Below are positions 33,493 through 41,903 of a stretch of DNA of 41,998 bases, piece after piece (position 1 is the stretch's first letter; every line of letters begins with the position of its first letter). Both the position numbers and the translations under genes were made by a program. The notes below the pieces were generated by a model. That model made no database searches. It was given only the letters and a program-made list of their open reading frames with translations, and was not told the origin of the DNA. Source of the stretch: Nitrosopumilaceae archaeon (GTDB lineage Archaea; Thermoproteota; Nitrososphaeria; Nitrososphaerales; Nitrosopumilaceae); assembly GCA_030697975.1 (NCBI GenBank), contig JAUYOQ010000131.1, forward strand, positions 1-41,998, given 5' to 3'.

Positions 33493-33546
33493 ATTCGCTG
33501 TTTTATCATTACCTTAACAGGAAGTTAACAATTTGTTATCACTTCT

Positions 33547-33570
33547 ACCCACACACCTATATTTCCACTC
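33547..33570 (-). repeat. Diverged inverted ORB-like element
   Basis: On the minus strand the sequence begins GAGTGGAAATATAGG and ends GTGTGGGT. It shares the GAGTGGAAATA half with elements 1 and 2 but has a shifted G-rich half. It faces the direct repeats. A 10-mer AGGTGTGTGG within it recurs in the opposite orientation at 33697-33706, next to the orc1/cdc6 start. Confidence 0.6.
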
Positions 33571-33633
33571 TTTTTATTTTAAAATTTTTTAAAAAGGAGA
33601 AATCTAACTAAAAATATTTAATTCTAAACTAAA
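33571..33633. other. AT-rich candidate unwinding element
   Basis: The tract from 33571 to about 33633 is almost pure A/T (for example TTTTTATTTTAAAATTTTTT). It follows the inverted ORB and precedes orc1/cdc6, the arrangement expected of a duplex unwinding element. It could also contain the box A of orc1/cdc6. Confidence 0.55.
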
Positions 33634-33710
33634 CTACAGTTAGTTTTCTATCCTAAACACAATACATGTAGGATTTGTTATATTGAGTAGAAACAAAGGT
33701 GTGTGGATTT

Positions 33711-34916
33711 ATGGAAACAGATCCTGTTGATAAACTATTAGATGCTGTAGAGTCTGGCAAATCACTGATTACTAATAGAGAAATCTTACACTTTACATAC
33801 ATTCCAAACACAATTCCACATAGAAACTCTGAACAAGAGCAAATCACCCAAACATTAATACCGATTTTAAAACACTCTCGTCCATCAAATCTCTTAGTAT
33901 ATGGTAAACCAGGTACTGGGAAAACACTCGTTGTAAAGAAAATCTTATCCCAAATCCAAAAAAGAGTCGAAAAAAGCAATTTTCCGATTAAACTTGTATA
34001 TGCTAATTCAAAAGAAGAAACCACGCTTTATGGCCTTTTAGTAGGCTTTGGGAGAGAACTAGGATTGGGAGAAAAAGAACTACCATCTACCGGCTTAGCA
34101 ATAAGCGAAGTCTTCAAAAGACTGCTAAAAACCATCGAGGAAAATCACTATAATGTAGTTTTTGTAATCGACGAAATTGATCATTTAGTTCATCTAGTAT
34201 CTAAAACCGGAAATGATGTACTTTACCAGCTTACACGAGCCAACGAGAGATTGAAAAAAGCAACCCTGACTTTGGTAGGCATATCAAATGATTTGACCTT
34301 TAAAGAACGTCTAGATCCAAGGGTTATCAGTAGTCTTGGCGAAGAAGAAATTGTATTTACAAACTATACTGTTGAACAACTAAAAAAAATATTAGAAGAC
34401 AGAATCCAACTAGCCTTCATAAAAGGCGCGATCGAAGAGTCATCAGTTAATCTATGTGCCGCAATGGCAGGAAGAGAGCACGGTGATGCAAGAAGGGCAA
34501 TTGATCTTCTACGAGTAGCAGGGGAAATAGCTGAAAGAGAACAATCAAACATAGTAAAAGAGGAACATGTTAGAAAAGCCTCACAAAAAATAGAAGAAGA
34601 TAAAGAGACTACCGTTCTTCGATCTTATCCCCTACATGAAAAACTACTAATTATTGCAGTAATGAAGGCTTCAGGCCTTTCAACAGGCGAGATCTATACT
34701 GCATACAAATCCCTCTGTAAGGTAATTAGGCAAAAAGAACTCACACAAAGACGGATAACCCAAATGCTAAGCGAAGTAGAGATGTCTGGAATTATCACTG
34801 GTAAAATCATTCATCAAGGAATTCATGGAAGGACTAAAAAATACAAACTAACCATATCACCTGAAATGGTAAAAAACACATTCAAAGACGAATTGACGCT
34901 TGAAGATATTTTATAA
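33711..34916 (+). CDS. cdc6: Orc1/Cdc6 replication initiator
   Basis: The initiator binds ORB elements and loads the MCM helicase. From the ATG at 33711 the product is 401 residues; a GTG 12 bases upstream is an alternative. Walker A GKPGTGKT is at 65-72, Walker B VVFVIDEIDHL holds D154-E155, sensor 1 is in TLVGISNDL and sensor 2 in GDARRAIDLLRVAGE. The C-terminal winged helix (SLCKVIRQKELTQRRITQML, then EVEMSGIITGKI) contacts the ORB. The gene directly follows the proposed origin and is convergent with DP1 (3-bp gap). Confidence 0.96.
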   Translation: METDPVDKLLDAVESGKSLITNREILHFTYIPNTIPHRNSEQEQITQTLIPILKHSRPSNLLVYGKPGTGKTLVVKKILSQIQKRVEKSNFPIKLVYANSKEETTLYGLLVGFGRELGLGEKELPSTGLAISEVFKRLLKTIEENHYNVVFVIDEIDHLVHLVSKTGNDVLYQLTRANERLKKATLTLVGISNDLTFKERLDPRVISSLGEEEIVFTNYTVEQLKKILEDRIQLAFIKGAIEESSVNLCAAMAGREHGDARRAIDLLRVAGEIAEREQSNIVKEEHVRKASQKIEEDKETTVLRSYPLHEKLLIIAVMKASGLSTGEIYTAYKSLCKVIRQKELTQRRITQMLSEVEMSGIITGKIIHQGIHGRTKKYKLTISPEMVKNTFKDELTLEDIL

Positions 34917-34919
34917 TGA

Positions 34920-36353
34920 CTAACTTTCAGTTTTGAAATCTTTTCTATAGACTTTGAAATTTTTTAAATTTACAATTATAGCTATTCCAGGAGTAGGTGT
35001 TATGCCTACACTTGCTTGGAATGGAGTTTGATATTGCCATGCACCGGAATTTATCAATAAAACCCCTTTATACAAATCAAGTCCTACAACATGAACGTGC
35101 CCTACATGAAAAACATCTGGAACCTCATCAATTAACATCATATCTTCTACTTCTGGCGCTAGGGGAGTTTGGCTACCATAAATAGGACTAAGATGTCGTG
35201 CTTGTAATAGATGACGCATTACCTTGGTAGGATTATCAAAACTCAATCCTGGGGTAGTCCTTACAATATCATCAATACTTTGTCCATGAAACATCAAAAC
35301 CTTAATTCCATTTAGTGATATTAAGGCGGGATTTCCAACCATGAAAAAATTTTCACGATTCCATAAATCTAAATTATATTTTTTTGGAATGGCAGGCTGG
35401 GGCAGCGCTCTTCTTCCAGGATCATGGTTGCCAGGCATGATAAACACCTTGATATGTCTTGGAATCTTTTCCAAAATTTCTACTGCCTTTTTTAACTGCT
35501 CGTCCACATTTGTAAAAACTAACTCCTTTTCCTGATTTGGGTATATTCCAATACCATCTATCACATCTCCTGCCACTAACACAAATCGAATTTTGCGTGC
35601 AATGGGATCAGGTGAGGCAAGCCATAAAACAAATTTTTCCAATTCTTTTTCCATAAAATATTTACTTCCTACATGTAAGTCTGATAGGAAAACAGCGTAG
35701 GTCTCTGTTTTAGAGTAGTTTGGAGTATGATCCGGTATGTTTGGAACTATGATATCTTTAACAATAAAACCTCCATTCTTCCCTAATGAGACGCGTTCCA
35801 TCACAAACTGGTCTATTAGAAGGCTGGCTGCAATATTTTGTAAATCTTTATCAAAAACAATACTCTCTAGACTTCCAGTAGGATCATCTATAATTAATTT
35901 AGTAACACTTCTTTCTGAATTCCGTTCAACTAGGAGGCCGCAAACAAAAACATCATTATCTGATTTTAAAGCTATTATAGACGAAATTGGTTTTAACAAC
36001 TTGGCTTCGGGGCGATTAGAAACCATTCGTTTCAATCTTGAAAAACGGTTTGAGAAAAGTGCACCAAATCCTATTATCCCTTCTGAAGAGGTAATCTTTA
36101 GAGTAGGGTCTGATAAAATTTTATGCTCAGAAAGTAACTCCTCTTCCTCTTTTAGACCTAAAAAAACTTCCAAATCTTCTTGATTTATATGAAAAACTTT
36201 TTGTTTTGTTTTTTCACGAACAATATCTCTAATAACTTTCTCCAAATCTCTAATCTCTACTTTTTCAAGAATTTCAAACGCGTTGGGGTGAATTTGAAAG
36301 CCTTTATTTAAAGCGTAATTTAGTGCAAAAACAACATCTTTTTTCATCACCAA
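34920..36353 (-). CDS. polB: DNA polymerase D small subunit DP1 (exonuclease)
   Basis: DP1 is the proofreading subunit of PolD. The 477-residue product has an N-terminal helical region, an OB-fold region (ITSSEGIIGFGALFSNRFSR; LIIDDPTGSLESIVF) and a C-terminal calcineurin-like nuclease with LSDLHVGSKYF, VAGDVIDGIGIYP, MPGNHDPGR, MFHGQSIDD and HVGHVHVVG. All metal-ligand positions look intact. The start could be the first Met or the Met two codons later (MKKDVVFALN). It is convergent with orc1/cdc6, about 4 kb from the DP2 gene across the origin. Confidence 0.95.
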   Translation of the reverse strand: MVMKKDVVFALNYALNKGFQIHPNAFEILEKVEIRDLEKVIRDIVREKTKQKVFHINQEDLEVFLGLKEEEELLSEHKILSDPTLKITSSEGIIGFGALFSNRFSRLKRMVSNRPEAKLLKPISSIIALKSDNDVFVCGLLVERNSERSVTKLIIDDPTGSLESIVFDKDLQNIAASLLIDQFVMERVSLGKNGGFIVKDIIVPNIPDHTPNYSKTETYAVFLSDLHVGSKYFMEKELEKFVLWLASPDPIARKIRFVLVAGDVIDGIGIYPNQEKELVFTNVDEQLKKAVEILEKIPRHIKVFIMPGNHDPGRRALPQPAIPKKYNLDLWNRENFFMVGNPALISLNGIKVLMFHGQSIDDIVRTTPGLSFDNPTKVMRHLLQARHLSPIYGSQTPLAPEVEDMMLIDEVPDVFHVGHVHVVGLDLYKGVLLINSGAWQYQTPFQASVGITPTPGIAIIVNLKNFKVYRKDFKTES

Positions 36354-36423
36354 CAGATAAAATGTGTTTTAATTAAATTTGCTCAATACTAACCCTCAAA
36401 TATCATTTTATAAACAAAAACAC

Positions 36424-36963
36424 ATGTCTGATAAAAAAAGAATAATTACATTTTTTATTTTTGTTGGATTGTTTTCTATTTTCTTTGCAGTAGGTGCGGA
36501 AACAACTGTTTCTGAGGAAGAAGCTAAACTATTTCTTGAGCAATTTGAGGCCCTGGTCGAAAACATAGATTCTGTTGGAATATTTTTGCATAATCTTGCA
36601 ATAGCACTACCAATGTTTATTCCTGGGTTTGGGATCGTTTGGGGGTTTTTTGCATCATGGCAGACAGGCGTTGCTTTTGCCGCGTTTAAAACAATAAATC
36701 CGACTCTAATCCAAATTCCATCATTATCAATACTTTATCTAACCCCATTTGGTTTGATGGAGCTTGCAGCATATTCAATAGCAATGTCACGAAGTTTGTT
36801 TTTGGTACAAAAACTCATTAAAAAAATTCCAATAAAATCAGACAGTAAAATTACAGGCATTGAAGTAGGTATAGTTATAGCATTATTGCTAGCTGGTGGT
36901 TTTATCGAGGCACACATGATTGAATTATTTGAAAAAGGCGAACTACAAGTACCAGAGATCTAG
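36424..36963 (+). CDS. SpoIIM/DUF95-like membrane protein
   Basis: From the ATG at 36424 the product is 179 residues; an upstream ATG at 36379 would add 15 polar residues before the first helix. It has four to five hydrophobic helices, the first being IITFFIFVGLFSIFFAVG, and the SpoIIM-like stretch FLHNLAIALPMFIPGFGIVW followed by GFFASWQTGVAF. Archaeal SpoIIM-like proteins have no known sporulation role. It is divergent from DP1 with about 70 bp between. Confidence 0.75.
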   Translation: MSDKKRIITFFIFVGLFSIFFAVGAETTVSEEEAKLFLEQFEALVENIDSVGIFLHNLAIALPMFIPGFGIVWGFFASWQTGVAFAAFKTINPTLIQIPSLSILYLTPFGLMELAAYSIAMSRSLFLVQKLIKKIPIKSDSKITGIEVGIVIALLLAGGFIEAHMIELFEKGELQVPEI

Positions 36964-37041
36964 TTTGTTTAGATATAATACATAATTCATCTAAAATAAT
37001 TTAGTAGCAAATTATAAACTAAATAACCTCAAACTAACCTA

Positions 37042-38043
37042 ATGCGACCATTCAAGATTTTGGCATTTATGATTCTAGGAGTAACAATCAGTTTATTGAC
37101 ACAAGAAGCACATGCACAAATTGTTTCAAGTAATGCATTTTCATTAGAAGGCGCAGGATTTGCTGTCACAGAAATTTCACTCAAAACATCTCAACTTGAT
37201 CTATTTCTATCTACAACTACAAAAACAACAAGAGATACAAATTTTGTTGTTGATGATGGTATAATCACCATAAATAACGAAGATTTTATTGCAACTGATC
37301 TGAGTGGAACCATTTTAAGAGATGGTCGTTTTATTAGATTGCAGGGAACAGCAGAAAACCCATCAGGTGATGAAATCTCACTTCAATTTTTTGGTAGATT
37401 GATAGAGAAATCTACTGAAGGCGCTGTTTATGGTTTTACAGGAAGTTTAACACAAGATGGTAGCCTTTCTAAAATAATTTACACAACAAAAATTTCAGCA
37501 TTTGAAAAAATAACAAAACCTACATCAACTCCTACACAACCTAAAGATATTGTTGTTCGTATATTGAAAGGATCCTCAGATCCAAGTAGCATTACTTATA
37601 CTGATAAGGCCGGTCAAGCTTTTTCTTTATTTAATTACTATTCACATGATAGGATTATAATCAAACCAGGCACTACGATTACTTTTGTAAATGATGACAG
37701 TGTTGTACATAGTGTGACTAGTGGATCTGGATTAGGACAAACTAGCAGATACACATCAGCAACAACTCTTGGCAAACAATTTGCATGTGAAGGCGACACA
37801 TCCAAAATTAGAGATTCAGGAAACAGCTATATCCAACAAAAATGTATTTTTGTAATTGATGGAAGAGTAAAAAGTGGTCCTATACAACCAGGAGGACAGT
37901 GGAGTGTAACAATAAATGAAATGGGATTTTACAGACTAGTAGACATTGATTATCCATGGATGAACATAGTGATTTACGCATTTCCACAATCTAGCTCAGT
38001 TACTATTGGAAATCCCGATCCAGACGATGCTAGGCAAAACTAG
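37042..38043 (+). CDS. Secreted cupredoxin-like protein lacking two copper ligands
   Basis: The 333-residue product has a signal peptide (MRPFKILAFMILGVTISLLT to AHA, residue 25), an N-terminal beta domain (about 30-155), a Thr/Pro linker and a C-terminal cupredoxin-like domain (about 168-314). In the latter, KPGTTITFVNDDSVVHSVTS keeps His223, and GFYRLVDIDYPWMNIVIY matches the thaumarchaeal plastocyanin ending. However, the usual Cys position is D301 and the usual second His is Y304; only M307 of that loop remains. C249 and C268 could form a disulfide. It is unlikely to bind type 1 copper. Its end overlaps CbiE by 14 bp (convergent). Confidence 0.85.
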   Translation: MRPFKILAFMILGVTISLLTQEAHAQIVSSNAFSLEGAGFAVTEISLKTSQLDLFLSTTTKTTRDTNFVVDDGIITINNEDFIATDLSGTILRDGRFIRLQGTAENPSGDEISLQFFGRLIEKSTEGAVYGFTGSLTQDGSLSKIIYTTKISAFEKITKPTSTPTQPKDIVVRILKGSSDPSSITYTDKAGQAFSLFNYYSHDRIIIKPGTTITFVNDDSVVHSVTSGSGLGQTSRYTSATTLGKQFACEGDTSKIRDSGNSYIQQKCIFVIDGRVKSGPIQPGGQWSVTINEMGFYRLVDIDYPWMNIVIYAFPQSSSVTIGNPDPDDARQN

Positions 38044-38731
38044 CATATGATTCCAAATTGGTTTGATTAAAAACCATAACAGTTAGATCAGAAAATACCT
38101 TTCCTTCTAATTCATTTACCATCCCAATAAACGATGACTCATTAGAATTTGTTAATGATTCAAAAACATGAACTTTAATTTTTGATGTATTAAAACCATT
38201 TTTTTTTAGATAAATTGCGATTTCTGACGGCATAAAATGTTTCTCTGGATTTTTTGGCCAAGGCCTTGGTACAAGAATAACACTTGATCCATCCAAGAGT
38301 GCTTTTTGCAGTTCAAGTTTTTTCTCTTCAATAGAAGTTGTTACATGCATTGTGATTACTTTGGCCTTATCTAGAGGAATTCTGGCTTTTGCAGCTGCTA
38401 CCTGAATGGAGCTTATGCCAGGAACAACATGTACTTCACCAAAAATCTCGATTAATCTATCAACAACTTCAGATTCTGAAAAATTTACATCACCAGTAAA
38501 TGGCACTATCAACGTTTTGTTTCCTAATTTAGCTTTAATTTTTTGATAAACCTCTTCTTGTGAATGCATTGTTATTTCATAAACCTCTTTATCTGAAAGA
38601 AGATCTTCAATTGTTTTTAGAGTGTATTTGTATCCAGCAATAACATCAGAGTTTTGAATCATTTTCCTAACAATATCTGTAACACAATCTTGGGATCCTG
38701 GACCTACACCAACTGCATAAACTGTTCCCAT
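38030..38731 (-). CDS. cbiE: Cobalt-precorrin-7 C5-methyltransferase (CbiE)
   Basis: It is a SAM-dependent methyltransferase of anaerobic cobalamin synthesis. From the ATG at 38731 the product is 233 residues, starting GTVYAVGVGPGSQDCVTDIV, the family's glycine-rich SAM-loop start; a longer frame upstream overlaps the neighbouring gene and adds only lysine-rich text. The segments DVIAGYKYTL, VPFTGDVNFSESEVV and VVPGISSIQVAAAKARIPLD identify the tetrapyrrole methylase fold, and the last favours CbiE. No other cobalamin gene is in the window. It lies 1 bp from the PH/GRAM-like gene. Confidence 0.85.
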   Translation of the reverse strand: MGTVYAVGVGPGSQDCVTDIVRKMIQNSDVIAGYKYTLKTIEDLLSDKEVYEITMHSQEEVYQKIKAKLGNKTLIVPFTGDVNFSESEVVDRLIEIFGEVHVVPGISSIQVAAAKARIPLDKAKVITMHVTTSIEEKKLELQKALLDGSSVILVPRPWPKNPEKHFMPSEIAIYLKKNGFNTSKIKVHVFESLTNSNESSFIGMVNELEGKVFSDLTVMVFNQTNLESYASFA

Positions 38732-38732
38732 T

Positions 38733-39224
38733 TTACTTCGTAATCTTTTGTCTTTCTTTAACATATTGAACAAAGGGGGACCAATCTACTTTCATGAATT
38801 TAGTAGGATCTTTTGCAGGATACTTGACCCAATCTAAAACAATAGAAAACTGATATTTTTTTCGTTCGCCATTTTCATTTAGTTCAACATTTAGTACACT
38901 TCCCCATGATTTTTCCTCACTATCTATACTCCAAATGTTATCAAAATCTACCTCTAAATTTTTTTTATTTTGTAAATCTAGCCGTAAATTCTCTTCATTA
39001 TATCCATCATGACGGCTCATCACGTTTTTTGACTTGAGCAAAGTTATAGCTTGTCTTTGTATAGCTGCTTGCCACCATTTCATTTTTGCTTCGGTTTTGG
39101 TTACAAACATTAAATGTCTGTCAGTTAAAAACAACATTCCTTCTTTACCGCTAAATGAAAAAAATTTCTTTGTTTGTCTCCAAACTGATAAAATATGTGC
39201 TTGTATCCGTTCGTTGGTATCCAT
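38733..39224 (-). CDS. Protein of unknown function with a PH/GRAM-like N-terminal half
   Basis: The 163-residue product is soluble with no signal peptide. The segment KFFSFSGKEGMLFLTDRHLM followed by FVTKTEAKMKWW resembles the beta-hairpin of PH/GRAM-type lipid-binding domains ('G-x-L-x-L-T-x-x-x-L-x-F'). The C-terminal half is rich in Trp and charged residues. The assignment is weak. It is one base upstream of cbiE and probably co-transcribed; that gives no functional hint. Confidence 0.6.
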   Translation of the reverse strand: MDTNERIQAHILSVWRQTKKFFSFSGKEGMLFLTDRHLMFVTKTEAKMKWWQAAIQRQAITLLKSKNVMSRHDGYNEENLRLDLQNKKNLEVDFDNIWSIDSEEKSWGSVLNVELNENGERKKYQFSIVLDWVKYPAKDPTKFMKVDWSPFVQYVKERQKITK

Positions 39225-39300
39225 GATGAAAAATTTATGTATACTCGTTAAAAACTAATGTTTACATAGCTTTTATTTGAGATGTAAACCGAAATCTTCA

Positions 39301-40833
39301 ATGCATTTAAAACTAATCATTATTTTTTCACTTTTACTTATCCCACTACAATCATTTTCACAAGAAGAGGAGAAACTAGTTATTTTTCATACCCCTTCAG
39401 GTAAACTCGTAATTGAACTGTTTCCAGAAGATGCGCCAAAGACAGTTGAGAATTTTTTAAAATTAGCAGAAAGTAAATTTTATGATAGAACAATTTTTCA
39501 TAGAATCCAAAATTTCACGATACAGGGGGGAGATCCCTTAACAAAACCTGGTGCCTATGAACATGTCTCTCAATGGGGGACAGGTTTAGCAGGTTATACA
39601 ATTCCAGCCGAATTTAATGACATAAAACACAAAAAAGGCATTGTTTCAATGATACGGGCACCTACTGATCCAGACAGCGCAAGCTCACAGTTTTTCATAG
39701 TACATAAAGATGCAAGTCATCTTGATGGAAAATATACAGCGTTTGGTCGTCTTGTTACTCAGGAAAGTTATGAAACACTTGATAAAATTGCTTCACTTGA
39801 AACTGCACCAAATGGCATAGCATTTCAGTGGGGTGATGCAGAAATTCTAAAAACTGAAGTTGTTAGTCGCTCACAGGTATTAGATCTACTGGAATTAGGC
39901 AAACCAGAAAAAATGGAAAAACCCACAGGTGAAATTTCTGGTTCTCAATATTCTAATAAAAAATTAGGATTTTCATTTTTAGCACCAGAAGGATGGGTAC
40001 TACAACAACCTCAAAAGACACAACCTATCATTCCTGATGTAACAGCTGTAGGTCCTAAGGTAAATGGTATACCACCCGCAATTTACGTATCTGTAAATGA
40101 AAAAAATGGCAAATCTTTTGAAGAATATATTACTGAAGTAAAAGACTCACTTCAAAAATCAATAGAATCAGGAAAACTTGTGATCTTAAACGAAAACAAA
40201 ACAACAGTTAATGGAAAAAGTGCATATGAGATCAATGTAATACAATCTTCCAAAAATATTGTAAATTTGAAACTAAAATCAGTTATCATTTTAGGACCTG
40301 ACAAATTCTATACCATAGTATACGTAAACAGTGAAGAAAATTTTGATTCTAAGCTTCATCTTTTTGATGAAGCATTAAACTCATTTACCATACTCTCAAA
40401 TGAAACCAATCTACAAACAAATAATGAAACACAAAATAACGGAGGGGGGTGCCTTATTGCTACCGCAGCTTTTGGATCAGAGCTTTCACCTCAAATTCAG
40501 TTACTAAGAGAGATTCGTGATAACATGGTACTTGAAACACATTCTGGTGCAACATTTATGTCAGTTTTTAACTCACTTTACTACTCATTTTCCCCCACAA
40601 TAGCTGATCTTGAACGACAGAATCCAACATTCAAGGAAGTAGTAAAAATTGTAATAACTCCATTGATCTCAACATTAAGTATTTTGCAACATGTAGATAT
40701 TGATTCAGAAGCTGAGATGATAGGCTATGGAATTGGAATTATCCTACTAAACATTGGAATGTACTTTATTGCACCAGCATTTGTATTACTAAAACTGAAT
40801 TCAAAATATCAGGATGAAAAAAACAAAATCTAA
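39301..40833 (+). CDS. Secreted cyclophilin fused to a PsbP-like domain and a C-terminal 'CFI-box' membrane segment
   Basis: From the ATG at 39301 the product is 510 residues. It has a signal peptide (HLKLIIIFSLLLIPLQSFSQ), a cyclophilin peptidyl-prolyl isomerase domain (about 25-180, with IFHRIQNFTIQGGDPL, SSQFFIVHKDASHLDGKY and TAFGRL), a PsbP/DUF1795-like domain (about 215-370, GFSFLAPEGWVLQQP), then the thaumarchaeal GGGCLIATAAFGSELSPQ segment and a final TM helix. The active-site arginine and Gln of cyclophilin are present. The isomerase is expected outside the membrane. A TTG at 39277 is a less likely start. The 3' end overlaps the CAP gene by 20 bp. Confidence 0.88.
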   Translation: MHLKLIIIFSLLLIPLQSFSQEEEKLVIFHTPSGKLVIELFPEDAPKTVENFLKLAESKFYDRTIFHRIQNFTIQGGDPLTKPGAYEHVSQWGTGLAGYTIPAEFNDIKHKKGIVSMIRAPTDPDSASSQFFIVHKDASHLDGKYTAFGRLVTQESYETLDKIASLETAPNGIAFQWGDAEILKTEVVSRSQVLDLLELGKPEKMEKPTGEISGSQYSNKKLGFSFLAPEGWVLQQPQKTQPIIPDVTAVGPKVNGIPPAIYVSVNEKNGKSFEEYITEVKDSLQKSIESGKLVILNENKTTVNGKSAYEINVIQSSKNIVNLKLKSVIILGPDKFYTIVYVNSEENFDSKLHLFDEALNSFTILSNETNLQTNNETQNNGGGCLIATAAFGSELSPQIQLLREIRDNMVLETHSGATFMSVFNSLYYSFSPTIADLERQNPTFKEVVKIVITPLISTLSILQHVDIDSEAEMIGYGIGIILLNIGMYFIAPAFVLLKLNSKYQDEKNKI

Positions 40834-41890
40834 ACAAAATTCAAAGACGGTGGTTATCATTGGAATTTCAGCAGCTGTAGTTATTGGAATAACGGTACTG
40901 GCTCTTAATAGTAATTTGTTTGAAACTAATTCAATATCTGATACTTCTAAAATTCTAACAAAATCTGAAACTCAGATTTACAAAGATTGTACTATGGTGA
41001 CATATGGTACTACCAACGCAGATGTTGACTGTCTAGGATTGGGAACCTTACACTTGGTAAGGGACCTTCCACTAAGTGCTGCAAACGTCAAGGATGTGAC
41101 TCTTACTATCTCTGGTAATGTTTACAGTATAGAGTTTATAGCTCCACTTGGGAAGGTAACATACGATCTTACAAACCTAACTTATGATGCAATAGTGTAT
41201 CAAGAACTTGTAAAGAATTTTGGTGAAATCAAGATTCCGTTTGGAGATGTTGAAAAATCAGTACGTGATCTAAAAGATTCTCTAAAAGGAGTACCGCTGA
41301 TTGTAGAGAATATCATCAAAGAGTCATCTGAAAGCGTTGTAATTCCTAAGCTCAAGGTTCCAGAAATTAATATTCCAAAACCAGAACCTACAAAACAACT
41401 CACTCTTTCTGAGCTAAAACAAACAGCACTAGAGGATATTAACAAATACAGAACCCAAAACAATCTTCGAAGTATAACTTTGGGAACCGCAATATCTCCT
41501 CAACTATACGCAGAAGAACTTCTTGTAGAGGGTTGTATTCATCACGTTTCTGTAACAGGAGAAGGACCTATGTTACGATACAAGAATAATGGTGATAAGA
41601 TGTTTCTAGTCGCAGAAAACATTGCAGGTGGATTGGGCCTTAGCTGGGGTGTACCTGAAAAAGACATTCTTCGAGCAAATTACGATATGATGTATGATGA
41701 TGCACACGCAAATTGGGGACACCATGATAACATCTTGAACCCACACCATAAATCAGTATCAATTGGAATCGCATATGATAACCAAAGGTTAGTAATGGTA
41801 CAAGATTTTGAACAATCATTACCACCAGAATATAGTTACCATCCTTCTAGTTTCGCAAAACAATCAATGGATCAAAAATTTTGTTGGTAG
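40814..41890 (+). CDS. Membrane-anchored CAP/SCP-domain protein
   Basis: The 358-residue product has a lysine-rich start, a TM anchor at about residues 12-32 (VVIIGISAAVVIGITVLALN), a helical/beta linker region with a Pro-rich section (VPEINIPKPEPTKQ) and a C-terminal CAP/SCP domain (about 195-340: TALEDINKYRTQNNLRSITL, the core MFLVAENIAGG, DDAHANWGHHDNILNPHHKS and VSIGIAYDNQRLVMVQDFE). CAP domains are extracellular; the His and Glu positions of the family cavity appear present. The ATG lies inside the cyclophilin gene's end, so the two are co-transcribed. Confidence 0.85.
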   Translation: MKKTKSKQNSKTVVIIGISAAVVIGITVLALNSNLFETNSISDTSKILTKSETQIYKDCTMVTYGTTNADVDCLGLGTLHLVRDLPLSAANVKDVTLTISGNVYSIEFIAPLGKVTYDLTNLTYDAIVYQELVKNFGEIKIPFGDVEKSVRDLKDSLKGVPLIVENIIKESSESVVIPKLKVPEINIPKPEPTKQLTLSELKQTALEDINKYRTQNNLRSITLGTAISPQLYAEELLVEGCIHHVSVTGEGPMLRYKNNGDKMFLVAENIAGGLGLSWGVPEKDILRANYDMMYDDAHANWGHHDNILNPHHKSVSIGIAYDNQRLVMVQDFEQSLPPEYSYHPSSFAKQSMDQKFCW

Positions 41891-41903
41891 TTTAGAAAAT
41901 AGA

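Larger units (their letters stand above)
33268..33529. repeat. Five GTTAAC palindromes
   Basis: GTTAAC occurs at 33268-33273, 33298-33303, 33314-33319, 33448-33453 and 33524-33529. Further TTAAC half-matches lie at about 33355, 33440, 33461 and 33514. A 6-bp site is expected by chance well under once in about 260 bp even at this AT content. They may be binding sites for an origin or promoter protein. Confidence 0.6.
33247..33710. other. oriC: Probable chromosomal replication origin (oriC)
   Basis: This 464-bp gap is the longest without a gene in the window and lies directly before orc1/cdc6, the usual place for archaeal origins. It holds two identical 27-bp direct repeats (33404-33430, 33466-33492) whose core GAGTGGAAATAATGGGGTC resembles archaeal origin recognition boxes, a diverged inverted copy (33547-33570), an AT-rich tract at 33571-33633 suited to unwinding, and five GTTAAC sites. 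PolD subunits flank it at a distance. No transcription unit is evident across the repeats. Confidence 0.82.
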
